Of a DNA stretch of 51,090 bases, positions 1 through 9,113 are shown piece by piece. The stretch covers positions 1 through 51,090 of the forward strand of contig MFNJ01000056.1 of assembly GCA_001782015.1 (NCBI GenBank), given 5' to 3'. The translations under genes were made by a program, and so were the position numbers. The stretch is from Candidatus Levybacteria bacterium RIFCSPHIGHO2_01_FULL_36_15. Lineage in GTDB: Bacteria; Patescibacteriota; Microgenomatia; Levybacterales; GWA1-39-11. How positions within the stretch are numbered: the stretch's first letter is position 1; each line of letters begins with the position of its first letter. Below the pieces are notes generated by a model. It saw nothing but the letters and a program-made list of their open reading frames with translations, did not search any database and was not told where the DNA came from.

Positions 1-972
1 AACAATCCATGGAATTAAAAACCACAAACCAAATAAATAACATATCGTAAATGTATTTTTTGTAGGTTTTTTTAGATAAAAAATAATAACGAAAAGTGGG
101 TAAATTAAATATTTTACAGGTTTTAAGATTTTGAAAAATATGGTTGCTTCAGCCTCAATGAAGGCATCTGTTACCATTTGGATAAATCTCACAAAATGAA
201 ATCCGTGGTAATAAGTATTTATATAACCTGACAAATGCTTACTTGAGGATGCTTTTGAATTGAGTTCATAAATAATATTTGGGATAAGGAAAATTACAAA
301 TAAAAGAACAGCGACTATGGAATATTTTAAGGTTTGAATTGTCTTTGGGAAAAAAGGGAGGGAAAACAATATCATTATTGGAAAAAATACTGCGGTAAAA
401 TGCATACTGAAAGAAAATCCCAAAGCCACGGCAAGCAATAATAAATATTTTTCTTTACCTGTAATAACTTTATATAGAGAATAAAAAATTATAAGAGATA
501 AAGGGAATATGAAATTAACCGGCCATTGTATTCTATCAAAACCAATAGCATAATAAGAAACCGTATGAATAAGTACTGCAATTAAAGCAGTTCTGAAAGA
601 AAATACTTTATTAGCTACATAAAATAGTGTTACAAAAGTGAATATGCTTGCTACACCGGCTGCCCAACCAGCAGCAATAGGATCAAGCTTTGTAATAAAA
701 TAAAAAATTGATAAATAATAATAATAAAATGGTCCTACATAAAATCCTGAATTTCCTTTTGCTACCGGACCAACCAGTAATAATTTATGATCCAGAATAA
801 AATCTTTCATTGCCCAAGCGTTAGTTACCTGGTCAAAACTGAAAGGAGTTCTGTTCTCCAAATCATAAAATCTCAGAAAAATGAAAAAGGAAAAAATTAC
901 TAACAAAAGTAACCACTTACTATTTTTTAATAATATTAATCTTAAATCAAGAATAACTTCTTTAACTGGCAT
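1..972 (-). CDS. GT-C membrane glycosyltransferase, GT39/PMT-like (partial, runs off left edge)
   Basis: This reading frame is absent from the ORF track because its stop lies outside the window, but it is open for 324 codons from an ATG at 972 to base 1. It begins MPVKEVILDL, has a first hydrophobic segment around residues 20-34, then an outer loop with RTPFSFDQ (D47, Q48) and GPFYYYYLSIFYF. Several more hydrophobic segments follow, as expected for a GT-C enzyme that takes a sugar from a polyprenyl-phosphate carrier and works outside the membrane. It is clearly paralogous to the next gene (FGFDQ, HGPVFYYFLSLAY). The usual catalytic Asp-Glu pair of the PMT/ArnT family is Asp-Gln here. It starts 4 nt after the preceding gene stops, so it is the promoter-distal member of a tandem array. 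The C-terminal part is missing. Confidence 0.85.
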   Translation of the reverse strand, partial: MPVKEVILDLRLILLKNSKWLLLLVIFSFFIFLRFYDLENRTPFSFDQVTNAWAMKDFILDHKLLLVGPVAKGNSGFYVGPFYYYYLSIFYFITKLDPIAAGWAAGVASIFTFVTLFYVANKVFSFRTALIAVLIHTVSYYAIGFDRIQWPVNFIFPLSLIIFYSLYKVITGKEKYLLLLAVALGFSFSMHFTAVFFPIMILFSLPFFPKTIQTLKYSIVAVLLFVIFLIPNIIYELNSKASSSKHLSGYINTYYHGFHFVRFIQMVTDAFIEAEATIFFKILKPVKYLIYPLFVIIFYLKKPTKNTFTICYLFGLWFLIPWIV

Positions 973-976
973 AAAA

Positions 977-2488
977 TTAATGCATTATTCGTTTTTGGAC
1001 TATTAAGCCGCTTGGAAGTACTTCAGTCTTTTCTATTGTACCATCTTTTATAACAGTCTCAAGCCAGCCATTATAAGACCATGGTTTTCCAGGATCTTTT
1101 TCCATCAACAAATAAAATAATCCTTTCTTTTCTTTGTGCGGAATATATCCATACCTATTTTTACCATACCATAACACAATGTAATCATAGGGATATGTGT
1201 AAACCGGTGGACTGAAAACCAATAAACCGAATTTCTCACCTTTTGAATCCTTATATATGTAGTCGATTGCGTCCACTCTTCCTTTTATTTTTGCGTCGCC
1301 CCCGTAATCGAAATAATCTTTTATAAAAGTATTTATAGAAAATGGTATAAACTGCAAAATACTAATTATACCTATCAGTAGAAAAAGCAACGAAAAATAG
1401 AATTTTCTTTTTTTATATGAAGAAAAAAATCCGTACGAAAAAAGGAGAATGATAGACAAGTTGAGATGTGCCAGATAGTAAACGTATACAGGTATCCTGA
1501 AAAACAGGTAAACAAAAAAGGTAATCAGAGGAAGAATCAGTAAATACAATATAAAGTACTTCAGTTGCTTATTGCTTTCCTTATAAATCATAAAAACAAC
1601 AACTATAAATATGAATAAAATAATTAGCCACCCGGGCAATAAACTCTGTTTGGGAAAAGTGTCAGAATAGCTGTAAGTAAACGAAGATATAATATCCTTG
1701 CTTGAATTTAGTATTTTATGGATATCGATTAAATTATTTTTGGGGTTGGAAAAGTGATTAAATAATCCTCTGGATGCCTGAAAATTATGTTTAATATCAA
1801 AAATAATCATAGGCGAAAAAGAAAAGACATATCCTGCGATTAGATATAAATACTGTTTAAGTTTTTTAAACCTTAAGACGAATAAACAATATAAAGCCAA
1901 ACCCAAGGAAACTGGTACAGCCGTAGCAAGTTCAAAGTTATAAATAAAACCTGAGAAAAAAGAAGAAAAAAATATATATTTGGCTCCCCGATTAATATAA
2001 TAAGTAAAATAGAATGCAAGAAGGATAAAGAAAGAAACCGGATTTGGACTCCATAAAAAGCGTGATTGTGAAATTAAAGGAGGAGAGATAGATACTAATA
2101 TTGCGGCAAATAAACCAAAGAGATAGCCAAATAATTTTCCGACAAGAAAAAAAGTAAAAATAATAGTTGCAAGTCCAAATATAAACATGAGCACTATTCC
2201 CCCATATGGATCCCCATTAAAAAATATGTAGGCTAGGCTTAAAAAGTAATAAAAAACCGGTCCATGGAAAATTCCCGTAAAACCGGCAGAACCCGAACCT
2301 ATTTCAGATCCAATAAGTCTTAACTTGTGATTTAATACCATTTCCCTTACAACCAAATACTCTCTCCCCTGATCAAACCCAAATACATAGTTATGATTCA
2401 AAAGTTCAGTAGATCTGAGAATTACTCCTGCTGAAATTGCCAAAATTAATATCAGGATTTTCAACAAATTACTTTTTTGTATAAGCAT
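977..2488 (-). CDS. GT-C membrane glycosyltransferase, GT39/PMT-like, DQ subtype
   Basis: A polytopic protein of about 500 residues, most likely a polyprenyl-phosphate-sugar-dependent glycosyltransferase. After a first membrane helix the outer loop reads YVFGFDQGREYLV, where the family normally has Asp-Glu. A second conserved stretch, GIFHGPVFYYFLSLAY, matches the adjacent partial paralogue. A soluble tail follows the last helix. The ORF track starts at a GTG (2503), but an in-frame ATG at 2488 has GGAG nine bases upstream, so I prefer 2488; the GGAG then lies at the end of the preceding gene. The acceptor and sugar cannot be told from sequence. It is the fourth of five GT-C genes transcribed in series. 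Confidence 0.85.
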   Translation of the reverse strand: MLIQKSNLLKILILILAISAGVILRSTELLNHNYVFGFDQGREYLVVREMVLNHKLRLIGSEIGSGSAGFTGIFHGPVFYYFLSLAYIFFNGDPYGGIVLMFIFGLATIIFTFFLVGKLFGYLFGLFAAILVSISPPLISQSRFLWSPNPVSFFILLAFYFTYYINRGAKYIFFSSFFSGFIYNFELATAVPVSLGLALYCLFVLRFKKLKQYLYLIAGYVFSFSPMIIFDIKHNFQASRGLFNHFSNPKNNLIDIHKILNSSKDIISSFTYSYSDTFPKQSLLPGWLIILFIFIVVVFMIYKESNKQLKYFILYLLILPLITFFVYLFFRIPVYVYYLAHLNLSIILLFSYGFFSSYKKRKFYFSLLFLLIGIISILQFIPFSINTFIKDYFDYGGDAKIKGRVDAIDYIYKDSKGEKFGLLVFSPPVYTYPYDYIVLWYGKNRYGYIPHKEKKGLFYLLMEKDPGKPWSYNGWLETVIKDGTIEKTEVLPSGLIVQKRIMH

Positions 2489-2492
2489 AAAT

Positions 2493-4172
2493 TTATTCTC
2501 CACTAACTATTGCTATAGCTGGTTTGCCGTTGAGGTATGGTATTGTTTTAATAAGTTTTGCCTCAGAAGGAAAATCACCGGGTAAACCAACGTATAAAAA
2601 TTTATTATTCTTTTTCTCTTCATTCCAGTCAATCGGCCTGAATGAATAATTGGAAAAACCTTTGTGGTTTTCCTTAAAACCTCCGCTTATGGTTCCACCT
2701 GATTTTAGATAAGCAACAGGATCATACTTCAGGTAAAAAAGGAAAAATATATATGACTGATCAAGCGGAGCCTTATTTGAGACGATAATTTGATCATAAT
2801 TGCCCGCAATAGGCTTGAGGTAAGAAACCACCTGCTTATAACCATACTGCCAGTCCTGAGAATAATAGTAGTTTTGCTGAATGAAATACTGATTAAGATA
2901 ATAAGCGATATTCAAAACAATAATCAAAAGTATAAACAGGGTAACTGGAATTTTATAGTATATTTTTCCAAGATTCCTAATTCCTTTAATTAACTCATAA
3001 GCTCCAAAAGCAGAAAAGATCTGAAACAATGGAAGAAAATTCAGAGTTCTGACAGCGTGAGGAACTCCACTAGTAATAGATGCAGGTATAGGAACGACTA
3101 AAAACCAAAAAAATATAGCCATTTTTATTTTCCTATTAAAATTTCCAAACATCAGTGTATAAAATCCAACTAATATTAACGGAAGTTCGAATAAATATAT
3201 TATTCCCATATAAGGCGCATGATGTCTTGCAATGTCACCTGTAATAAATAACCAGTTAAGATCAAAATGAGATATGTATCCCCCAACCATTGCTTTAAAA
3301 TACTCTATTCTTCTATTGTCAAATACCAGACTTAAATATTTCCCGTTATTTTTATCAAACATAACTTTTTCTGAATTCCGTTTTAGAAATTCTGTCTGAT
3401 CTGAAAAAACGCTTACACCTTTTGCTCTCATTAGCGCATTTTGGTTAGTAATTATGGAAATAATCATAGGAAGTGTTATAACAACTCCAGTTATAAACGA
3501 TAACAATAACCATTTTTTACCGATCTTTAAGATGTCACAGCGGAAAATAATAAAAAATGACAAAAAGAATAAAGGTACAAAAACTTTCTCGCTTTGATAC
3601 ATATAGATGTTTAAGGCGCCTAGAAAGACAGACAGAGCCAAAAAATATGGCTTCCTAAGTCCTTTTAGAAAAAACAAGGCGGAAAAAATATTAAAAGAGG
3701 CTGCTACACTGGACTCAAAAGCAATGCGGGAAAACTGTAAGTGCCATGGGGAAATAGATAAAAATGCGGCCGAAAGCAAGGCGAGAGTTTCCTTATATTT
3801 ATTGCTTTTTCCTTGTTTATCTTCGATTGACAAAATTTCTTTTACTAATAAATAAGTAGCAAAAACCGCCAGCACTCCAAATATAATTGCCGGAAGGCGA
3901 ACTGAAATTATATTTAAATCAAAAATTTTAATGAAAGGAATTATGAGATATGAGTAAAGGGCGGGTTTATAATCATCAAAAGAACGCAGCACTAAAGGCA
4001 TAAACTGCCCGTACTCATCTCTACCAGTTAATAATATGGAATATGCATTGTAGCCTAAGGCTGCCTCATCCCAGTCCGGTGACGGAGGAACGTTCCCTAC
4101 TTCCCACAGCCTCAACAATAAACCAAGAGCTAATATTAACAGAAGCAATAATAATTCCAGTTTTTTTCTCAC
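2493..4172 (-). CDS. GT-C membrane glycosyltransferase, GT39/PMT-like, DE subtype
   Basis: A 559-residue polytopic protein. Residues 5-21 form the first hydrophobic segment, followed by PDWDEAALGYNAYSILLTG, which carries the Asp-Glu pair (D35, E36) expected of the PMT/ArnT catalytic loop. Later stretches SPWHLQFSRIAFE and GVPHAVRTLNFLPLFQ recur almost unchanged in the next upstream gene, and the tail has the shared block DWQYGYKQVVSYL. The only useful start is GTG at 4172, since no Met precedes the catalytic loop; no clear Shine-Dalgarno is visible. The 3' end overlaps the longest form of the next gene by 11 nt. Likely function is transfer of one sugar from a lipid-phosphate donor on the outer face of the membrane; donor and acceptor are unknown. 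Confidence 0.87.
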   Translation of the reverse strand: MRKKLELLLLLLILALGLLLRLWEVGNVPPSPDWDEAALGYNAYSILLTGRDEYGQFMPLVLRSFDDYKPALYSYLIIPFIKIFDLNIISVRLPAIIFGVLAVFATYLLVKEILSIEDKQGKSNKYKETLALLSAAFLSISPWHLQFSRIAFESSVAASFNIFSALFFLKGLRKPYFLALSVFLGALNIYMYQSEKVFVPLFFLSFFIIFRCDILKIGKKWLLLSFITGVVITLPMIISIITNQNALMRAKGVSVFSDQTEFLKRNSEKVMFDKNNGKYLSLVFDNRRIEYFKAMVGGYISHFDLNWLFITGDIARHHAPYMGIIYLFELPLILVGFYTLMFGNFNRKIKMAIFFWFLVVPIPASITSGVPHAVRTLNFLPLFQIFSAFGAYELIKGIRNLGKIYYKIPVTLFILLIIVLNIAYYLNQYFIQQNYYYSQDWQYGYKQVVSYLKPIAGNYDQIIVSNKAPLDQSYIFFLFYLKYDPVAYLKSGGTISGGFKENHKGFSNYSFRPIDWNEEKKNNKFLYVGLPGDFPSEAKLIKTIPYLNGKPAIAIVSGE

Positions 4173-4176
4173 ATTG

Positions 4177-5820
4177 CTAAATTGTATAAGCTACTAAAGA
4201 AATTTCACCATTCAATAAATAAAATGTCTTTAATATTTTTGCTTCGCCCGGAATGTTATAAGGCACATCAAAATATAAATTTTTCCTGTTATCTCTGTTT
4301 GCTTTTACATCTTTTGGGAAAGAATATTTTCCAAAATCATTAATATGTACAAAACCAAATACCTCGCGCTGTATGTTTGCTTCTGACCTGAAATCCTGCG
4401 GATTGTACTGTAAATAGAAGAGAAGGTATATATATGGCCTTCCCAAAACATTAGTAAAATACACTTTATCATATTGCGTTTGAACTTGTTTTATATACAA
4501 AATCGCATCTTTATATCCGTATTGCCATTCGCTTGAGTACAGACGCGGATAATGCAAAAAATAATTATTTAAAAAATAAAATAAATTAAAAGCTATTATA
4601 ATAAACAACATTAATATTGCAGTTCTTTTCAAAATCATATTTTTCAGTCTGAAATTTAAAAAAGAAATAAAACTGTACAGTCCGAATGCCGAAAGTATTT
4701 GAAAAGTTGGGAGAGACGATTCTATTCTTAAAGCATGAGGTGTCTCACGAGCAGTTGCAGCAGGGATTATTGAAATAATAAGCCAGTAAAAAACTAACCA
4801 CCATCCTCCTTCTTTCTTGCGTATCAACAAAAATATACCGGCAATAAAAAAAGGAATTTCCCATAGATACATTTGCCCAACATCCTGAACAGAAAACTTA
4901 GGATTTCCGTCACCTTTAATAAATAAAAAGGAAGGATTAAAATTATCAAAGTAATGCCTTAAATACTCAACAGTATAGGCAAATCTTCTGTTATGAATAA
5001 TTTTTGACCAAACAGAATTGTAATCATTTTTTGTTTCCTGATTTATTCTTTCTATAACGTTAATATCTGAAAAAATATTTACTTCCTGGAATCTTAGTTT
5101 TGCCTGAGGAGTAACTAAAAATAAAAGCAGTGGAACAACTATTGCTACTCCTATAACAAAAGAGGCTAACAGCTGTTTTTTAAACTTAAGAAAGTTTTTT
5201 ATACATTTTATTAATAATCCTACCAAGAGAATAGGAACAACTATGCGAGCAGTGTTGAAAGTATACATAGATATAACAAATGAGATAACTGAAAGTGGCA
5301 ACAGCCACGGTATATATTTAGCTCTTAAAAACAGATAAACCCCAAGAACAATAAAAAACGTTGCAACATTTGCTTCAAAAGCGGCCCGGGAAAGAAGAAT
5401 ATGCCAAGGTGATATTGCCAGAATAAAAGAAGCTGTTAATCCAAGCTTTACATATCTATCCTCTTTTCTTGTTCCATCACTAAATAGATCTTTTGTTAAT
5501 AAAAATGTTAGAAAAACTGTGAGTGAACCTAACAATGCAGAGGCAAAACGTGTGGAAAATTCATTGAGCCCGAAAATTTTCACAGGCAGTACCGAAAGAT
5601 ATGCATAAACGGGAGGTTTAAAATCACCAAATGACTCAAGATAGGTAATAGGTAAAAACTTACCAAATTCATCTTTACTGTCAATACCTAAAGCATAGGC
5701 ATTATAACCCCAAGCTGCCTCATCCCAAGTTAATGATGGAGGGTTTTGGCCTAGCTGGAAGAAACGCAAAAAAACAGCCAATACCAAAATCAGAAACAAA
5801 AATAAATTAATTTTTCTCAT
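4177..5820 (-). CDS. GT-C membrane glycosyltransferase, GT39/PMT-like, DE subtype
   Basis: A 547-residue paralogue of the 2493-4172 product, arranged head to tail with it 4 nt apart. The catalytic-loop block is LTWDEAAWGYNAYALG (D33, E34), followed by DEFGKFLPITYLESFGDFKPP. The stretches SPWHILLSRAAFEANV and ETPHALRIESSLPTFQ match its neighbour, and the tail block SEWQYGYKDAILYI is also shared. ATG at 5820 lies inside the end of the upstream gene (14-nt overlap) with a weak GGAAAA eight bases or so before it, suggesting translational coupling. The pair looks like a tandem duplication whose members have since diverged, possibly to use different acceptors in one glycan (inference). Confidence 0.88.
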   Translation of the reverse strand: MRKINLFLFLILVLAVFLRFFQLGQNPPSLTWDEAAWGYNAYALGIDSKDEFGKFLPITYLESFGDFKPPVYAYLSVLPVKIFGLNEFSTRFASALLGSLTVFLTFLLTKDLFSDGTRKEDRYVKLGLTASFILAISPWHILLSRAAFEANVATFFIVLGVYLFLRAKYIPWLLPLSVISFVISMYTFNTARIVVPILLVGLLIKCIKNFLKFKKQLLASFVIGVAIVVPLLLFLVTPQAKLRFQEVNIFSDINVIERINQETKNDYNSVWSKIIHNRRFAYTVEYLRHYFDNFNPSFLFIKGDGNPKFSVQDVGQMYLWEIPFFIAGIFLLIRKKEGGWWLVFYWLIISIIPAATARETPHALRIESSLPTFQILSAFGLYSFISFLNFRLKNMILKRTAILMLFIIIAFNLFYFLNNYFLHYPRLYSSEWQYGYKDAILYIKQVQTQYDKVYFTNVLGRPYIYLLFYLQYNPQDFRSEANIQREVFGFVHINDFGKYSFPKDVKANRDNRKNLYFDVPYNIPGEAKILKTFYLLNGEISLVAYTI

Positions 5821-7450
5821 AAATTTTCCAGATCGGCCTCAATGGCTCTCCAACCTCATTTATTGTTGATGTTGGAAAAAACTTTTTATGACAGAAATCG
5901 GGTACTATATAAAGAGTGCTTCTGGGCAGAAATTGGCTTGGATCAAATTCTGTTTTGTCTATATCCCCAAAACAACTTTCCAATAACGTGAGCTTTCCAT
6001 ATTTTTTGGGCCAGGGGTCACTCCATAATTTTCTTATTTTGTCTGGCTCAAGCTTATTATAAATTCCGTATTGAAAAATAAACATAATACCTGGTTGGGC
6101 TATATAAATATTATCGTAACTCTTACCGTTTTTTTGCATATAAGTTACCATATCTTTACTGCTTCTGAACCAAGATTCCGCTCCGTAAATACTGTACCTG
6201 AAATGATACTGATATACATACTCTAATATTAAAAATGCATACACGGAAACAAAAGCAATTAATATTACCTTAGCCGGCAGTTTATTATTATTTTTTAACA
6301 ATAGATAAAAAGAGTAAATTCCGTAACCCACAATTATGGATAAAACCGGTATCAACATTGCTGATCTCATAACGTAACTTTTATCAATAACCAATGCGGA
6401 AGACAAAGGAGAAATTAATAAAAGAGAGAACAAAAGCAATTTAACTCTATTATTTTTCTCCCTCCAGAGAAAATATAATCCCACAATTAGTAAGGGCAAT
6501 TCCAATATATACATCACACCTCTATAGAAAGTGCCATATATTCCCCCAAGTCCTTCTGTTTCTCCGTATAAAAATAAAAATTGTGTTGAAAAGACCTCAA
6601 GGTAATTTTCTCTTATGACCCTAAGATAATACAGTGGTTTATTATTGAATATCTCGCGCACAAAAAAAGGCGCCGTATTTTTATCTCTTTCCCAATTGAC
6701 CATATCCGAAGCTTTCTTCGGCTCACTCCATAACAAAACGCTTTGTCTGCTAACATTTTGTTTGGAAGAAATAAATATAAAAGATATTAAGATAAAAATA
6801 TTTAGTAGAATGAATAGAATCAGTTCCTTTTTTCTTCTTAATAACCTGTCCTTATAGACAAAAATCAGTATTGGTATAAGAGCAAGATAAAATATTTTTG
6901 TTGCGTGATATGTATAGAAGCCAAAAAGAAAAGGAAGCACTGACCAATTAATATTTCCTTTTTCAGCATTTTTTAAAAATATAAATATCCCTAAAAGAAA
7001 GAAAAAAACAGCCACCGGCGTTTCATAAGCTATTCTAGTAATCTGCAGATGCCATGGTGAGACACTCATTACAAAGGCAGACAACAAAGCAATGTAATCA
7101 TTATTAAATAATCTTTTAGTAATAACGTACACAAGAACAATAGACAATATACCAGCAACGGCAAAAGGTAAACGACCCGAAGTGGGTGATAACCCTAAAA
7201 CCCTTATGAAAGGGGCTGTAAGGTAGATTGAAACCGGAGAAAAGGAATTATCCAAATTTATTGATAAAGGCAGAAATTCACCTGCAACATCGTGCCCCGT
7301 TTTTGAAATTGAGTATGTACTATATATTAATCCTGCTTCATCATTGGTTATGCCCGAAGGAACCGAACCTAATTCCCAAAGTCTCAGAAACGAAGCAAGA
7401 ATAATTATACTTACCAGGATCAATAATTTTATATTTTTAAATCTGACCAT
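5807..7450 (-). CDS. GT-C membrane glycosyltransferase, GT39/PMT-like, DE subtype
   Basis: A 547-residue polytopic protein, the more distant third member of the tandem set. The loop after the first helix reads SGITNDEAGLIYSTYSISK (D37, E38). SPWHLQITRIAYETPVAVF is the conserved block seen in its neighbours. Its tail differs, with several Cys residues (LESCFGD, VPDFCHKK) absent from the others. The preceding gap of 40 nt holds TACAAT seven bases before the ATG with no Shine-Dalgarno, so an internal promoter giving a leaderless transcript for the five GT-C genes is likely. Membership of the GT-C superfamily is secure; substrates are unknown. Confidence 0.87.
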   Translation of the reverse strand: MVRFKNIKLLILVSIIILASFLRLWELGSVPSGITNDEAGLIYSTYSISKTGHDVAGEFLPLSINLDNSFSPVSIYLTAPFIRVLGLSPTSGRLPFAVAGILSIVLVYVITKRLFNNDYIALLSAFVMSVSPWHLQITRIAYETPVAVFFFLLGIFIFLKNAEKGNINWSVLPFLFGFYTYHATKIFYLALIPILIFVYKDRLLRRKKELILFILLNIFILISFIFISSKQNVSRQSVLLWSEPKKASDMVNWERDKNTAPFFVREIFNNKPLYYLRVIRENYLEVFSTQFLFLYGETEGLGGIYGTFYRGVMYILELPLLIVGLYFLWREKNNRVKLLLFSLLLISPLSSALVIDKSYVMRSAMLIPVLSIIVGYGIYSFYLLLKNNNKLPAKVILIAFVSVYAFLILEYVYQYHFRYSIYGAESWFRSSKDMVTYMQKNGKSYDNIYIAQPGIMFIFQYGIYNKLEPDKIRKLWSDPWPKKYGKLTLLESCFGDIDKTEFDPSQFLPRSTLYIVPDFCHKKFFPTSTINEVGEPLRPIWKIYEKN

Positions 7451-7457
7451 CCAGTCT

Positions 7458-7463
7458 ATTGTA
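7458..7463 (-). promoter_or_regulatory. Probable -10 box (TACAAT), leaderless start of GT-C block
   Basis: TACAAT on the minus strand ends exactly seven bases before the ATG at 7450, the distance expected between a -10 box and the first transcribed base. No Shine-Dalgarno is present in the 40-nt gap and no convincing -35 is visible. The hexamer could occur by chance in such A+T-rich DNA; the repeated spacing elsewhere in the window is what raises confidence. Confidence 0.5.
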
Positions 7464-7490
7464 ATACAATTATATGAAATAGAATAATAT

Positions 7491-8201
7491 CTAATTATTT
7501 ACTTCTCTTTCCCATCTGGACAGATAATTTCCAGTTCTAAACTTATAAATATTTTTAATGAATTCCGTGTAGGTATGAATACTTCTGGTCGAACTGCCTC
7601 CAGCTCTGTCCAAATTTTTCATGCTGATTTCTTCAATAGACCAACCAAGCTTACTCATCTTTATTAGAAATTCCCCATCAATGAACGAGTCTCCCGATTG
7701 CAAATTCATTTTTTCCAAATATTCTCTTTTGAAGATTCTTGGACTGCCATTAGTATCAATCCAGAGCGTCCCAAAAACTATTTTCATGATAAGAGAAAAA
7801 CTCCATGAGGTAAAATCCCTTAACCATGACTCTCTTTTTCCTCTTTTCACTTTAACCAAATTAAACTTTCCTGAAATTGCCTCTTCCCAAAGAACAGGAA
7901 AAATTTCCATGTCAACCTGACCATCAGATGGCATATAACAAACATACTTTCCCTTTGAAAGCTGTAAGCCTTTTATAACAGCATTTCCATAACCCTTTAG
8001 AGAAACAGCGGGCACGACATATTTGCGGCTTTTGGAAAGACTTTTTATAATTTGGGGTGTTTTGTCCGAAGAGCCATTCTCAACCAATATGATTTCATGT
8101 CTGATTTTAAGATTATTAATTTTTTTCTCTATATCATCTAAAACCTGTTCAATAATATCTTCTTCGTTATGAACGGGAAGGATAAGGGAAAGTTCTATCA
8201 T
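7491..8201 (-). CDS. GT2 family glycosyltransferase (DPM-like)
   Basis: A 236-residue soluble GT-A enzyme. The N-terminal strand MIELSLILPVHNEED is typical of GT2. The first nucleotide-binding motif is ENGSSD (around 41-46) rather than DDGSxD, and the metal-site region is MPSDGQVD (around 90-97). A later block, NGSPRIFKREYLEKM, resembles the acceptor-side region of dolichyl-phosphate-mannose-synthase-like proteins. No C-terminal membrane segment is seen. Its ATG overlaps the TGA of the transketolase C half (ATGA), so the two are translationally coupled. Being the last gene of the SDR-transketolase operon and just before five GT-C genes, it is a good candidate to load the sugar made by that operon onto a lipid carrier; that link is inference. 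Confidence 0.85.
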   Translation of the reverse strand: MIELSLILPVHNEEDIIEQVLDDIEKKINNLKIRHEIILVENGSSDKTPQIIKSLSKSRKYVVPAVSLKGYGNAVIKGLQLSKGKYVCYMPSDGQVDMEIFPVLWEEAISGKFNLVKVKRGKRESWLRDFTSWSFSLIMKIVFGTLWIDTNGSPRIFKREYLEKMNLQSGDSFIDGEFLIKMSKLGWSIEEISMKNLDRAGGSSTRSIHTYTEFIKNIYKFRTGNYLSRWEREVNN

Positions 8202-9112
8202 AAAGCTTTTGAAATTAAGTTTGCAATTCCTTCCGGATCAAGTCCAAATTTCCTTCTTAAATAATCCTGTTTTCCCATTTCAGAAATAAATATATCAGGG
8301 ATACCAATTCTTATTAATTTTGAATTATATCCACTTTCACTTATAACTTCAGCAACTGCCGATCCCAATCCTCCCGTAATCAGATGCTCTTCTGCCGTAA
8401 ATATTTTACTGTGTTCTTTGGCTATTTTATTAATAAGATTCTTATCTAATGGTTTTAGCGTATGCAAATCCACAACGGTGATTTCTATTCCCTTGCCTTT
8501 CAATATGTCAGCTGCATCCAGCACATTTTTTACTATGTTACCGGTTGCAAATATCGCTGCCTTATTGCCTTTTCTAAACAACATACCCTCTCCCAGTCTA
8601 AGCAATGACTTGTCTTTGTGTATCATAGGCTCCCCTTTTTTCCCAAGTCTTAAATAGAATGGACCCTTTTTATTGGCAGCCTCCAGTGTTGCCCACGCTG
8701 TCTCAATCGGATCTGCAGGGCAAATTACAGTCATATTGGGAATACCTCTCATCAAAGATATATCTTCAATTGCGTGGTGCGTGGGACCCGCATCACTATA
8801 AGAAAGTCCGGCACCGCTTCCTATAATCTTGACATTTGCCCTGTGAACTGCCACGTCGGTTCTTATCTGCTCATATGGACGCATTGTAGAAAAAGTAGCA
8901 ATAGAGTAAATAAAAGGAATTTTACCTGACAGCGCAAGACCCGTTGCAACTCCTGTCATATTTGCTTCAGCAACTCCTACATTTATAAACTGCTTCGGAA
9001 AAGACATCGCAAAGTCTTCAAAGACGGTAAAACCTAAATCCCCTGTTAAAAGCATTATTCTTGGATCTTTTTTCGCAAGCTCTGTTAATGTTTTTATAAA
9101 TGCATATCTCAT
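8198..9112 (-). CDS. Transketolase-like, C-terminal half (pyrimidine-binding and C-terminal domains)
   Basis: A 304-residue subunit of a split thiamine-diphosphate enzyme. It has the pyrimidine-binding domain with GVAEANMTGVATGLA, where E49 is the Glu that activates the cofactor in the family, then STMRPYEQIRTDVA and GAGLSYSDAGPTHHAIEDIS. A transketolase C-terminal domain follows, with ITVVDLHTLKPLD and FTAEEHLITGGLGSAVAE. It begins one base after the stop of the N-terminal half, so the two are made as a pair and should form one active complex that moves two-carbon ketol units. The context is a nucleotide-sugar enzyme and glycosyltransferases, not central carbon metabolism, so a role in making an envelope sugar is plausible (inference). 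A housekeeping pentose-phosphate role cannot be excluded. Confidence 0.92.
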   Translation of the reverse strand: MRYAFIKTLTELAKKDPRIMLLTGDLGFTVFEDFAMSFPKQFINVGVAEANMTGVATGLALSGKIPFIYSIATFSTMRPYEQIRTDVAVHRANVKIIGSGAGLSYSDAGPTHHAIEDISLMRGIPNMTVICPADPIETAWATLEAANKKGPFYLRLGKKGEPMIHKDKSLLRLGEGMLFRKGNKAAIFATGNIVKNVLDAADILKGKGIEITVVDLHTLKPLDKNLINKIAKEHSKIFTAEEHLITGGLGSAVAEVISESGYNSKLIRIGIPDIFISEMGKQDYLRRKFGLDPEGIANLISKAL

Positions 9113-9113
9113 T

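Noticed and set aside
2790-3855. Plus-strand ORFs of 67 and 82 codons inside the 2,493-4,172 gene, and the many similar short ORFs elsewhere in the track
   Set aside because: They lie wholly inside clear conserved genes in another frame, have no recognisable motif and no ribosome site; they are shadows.
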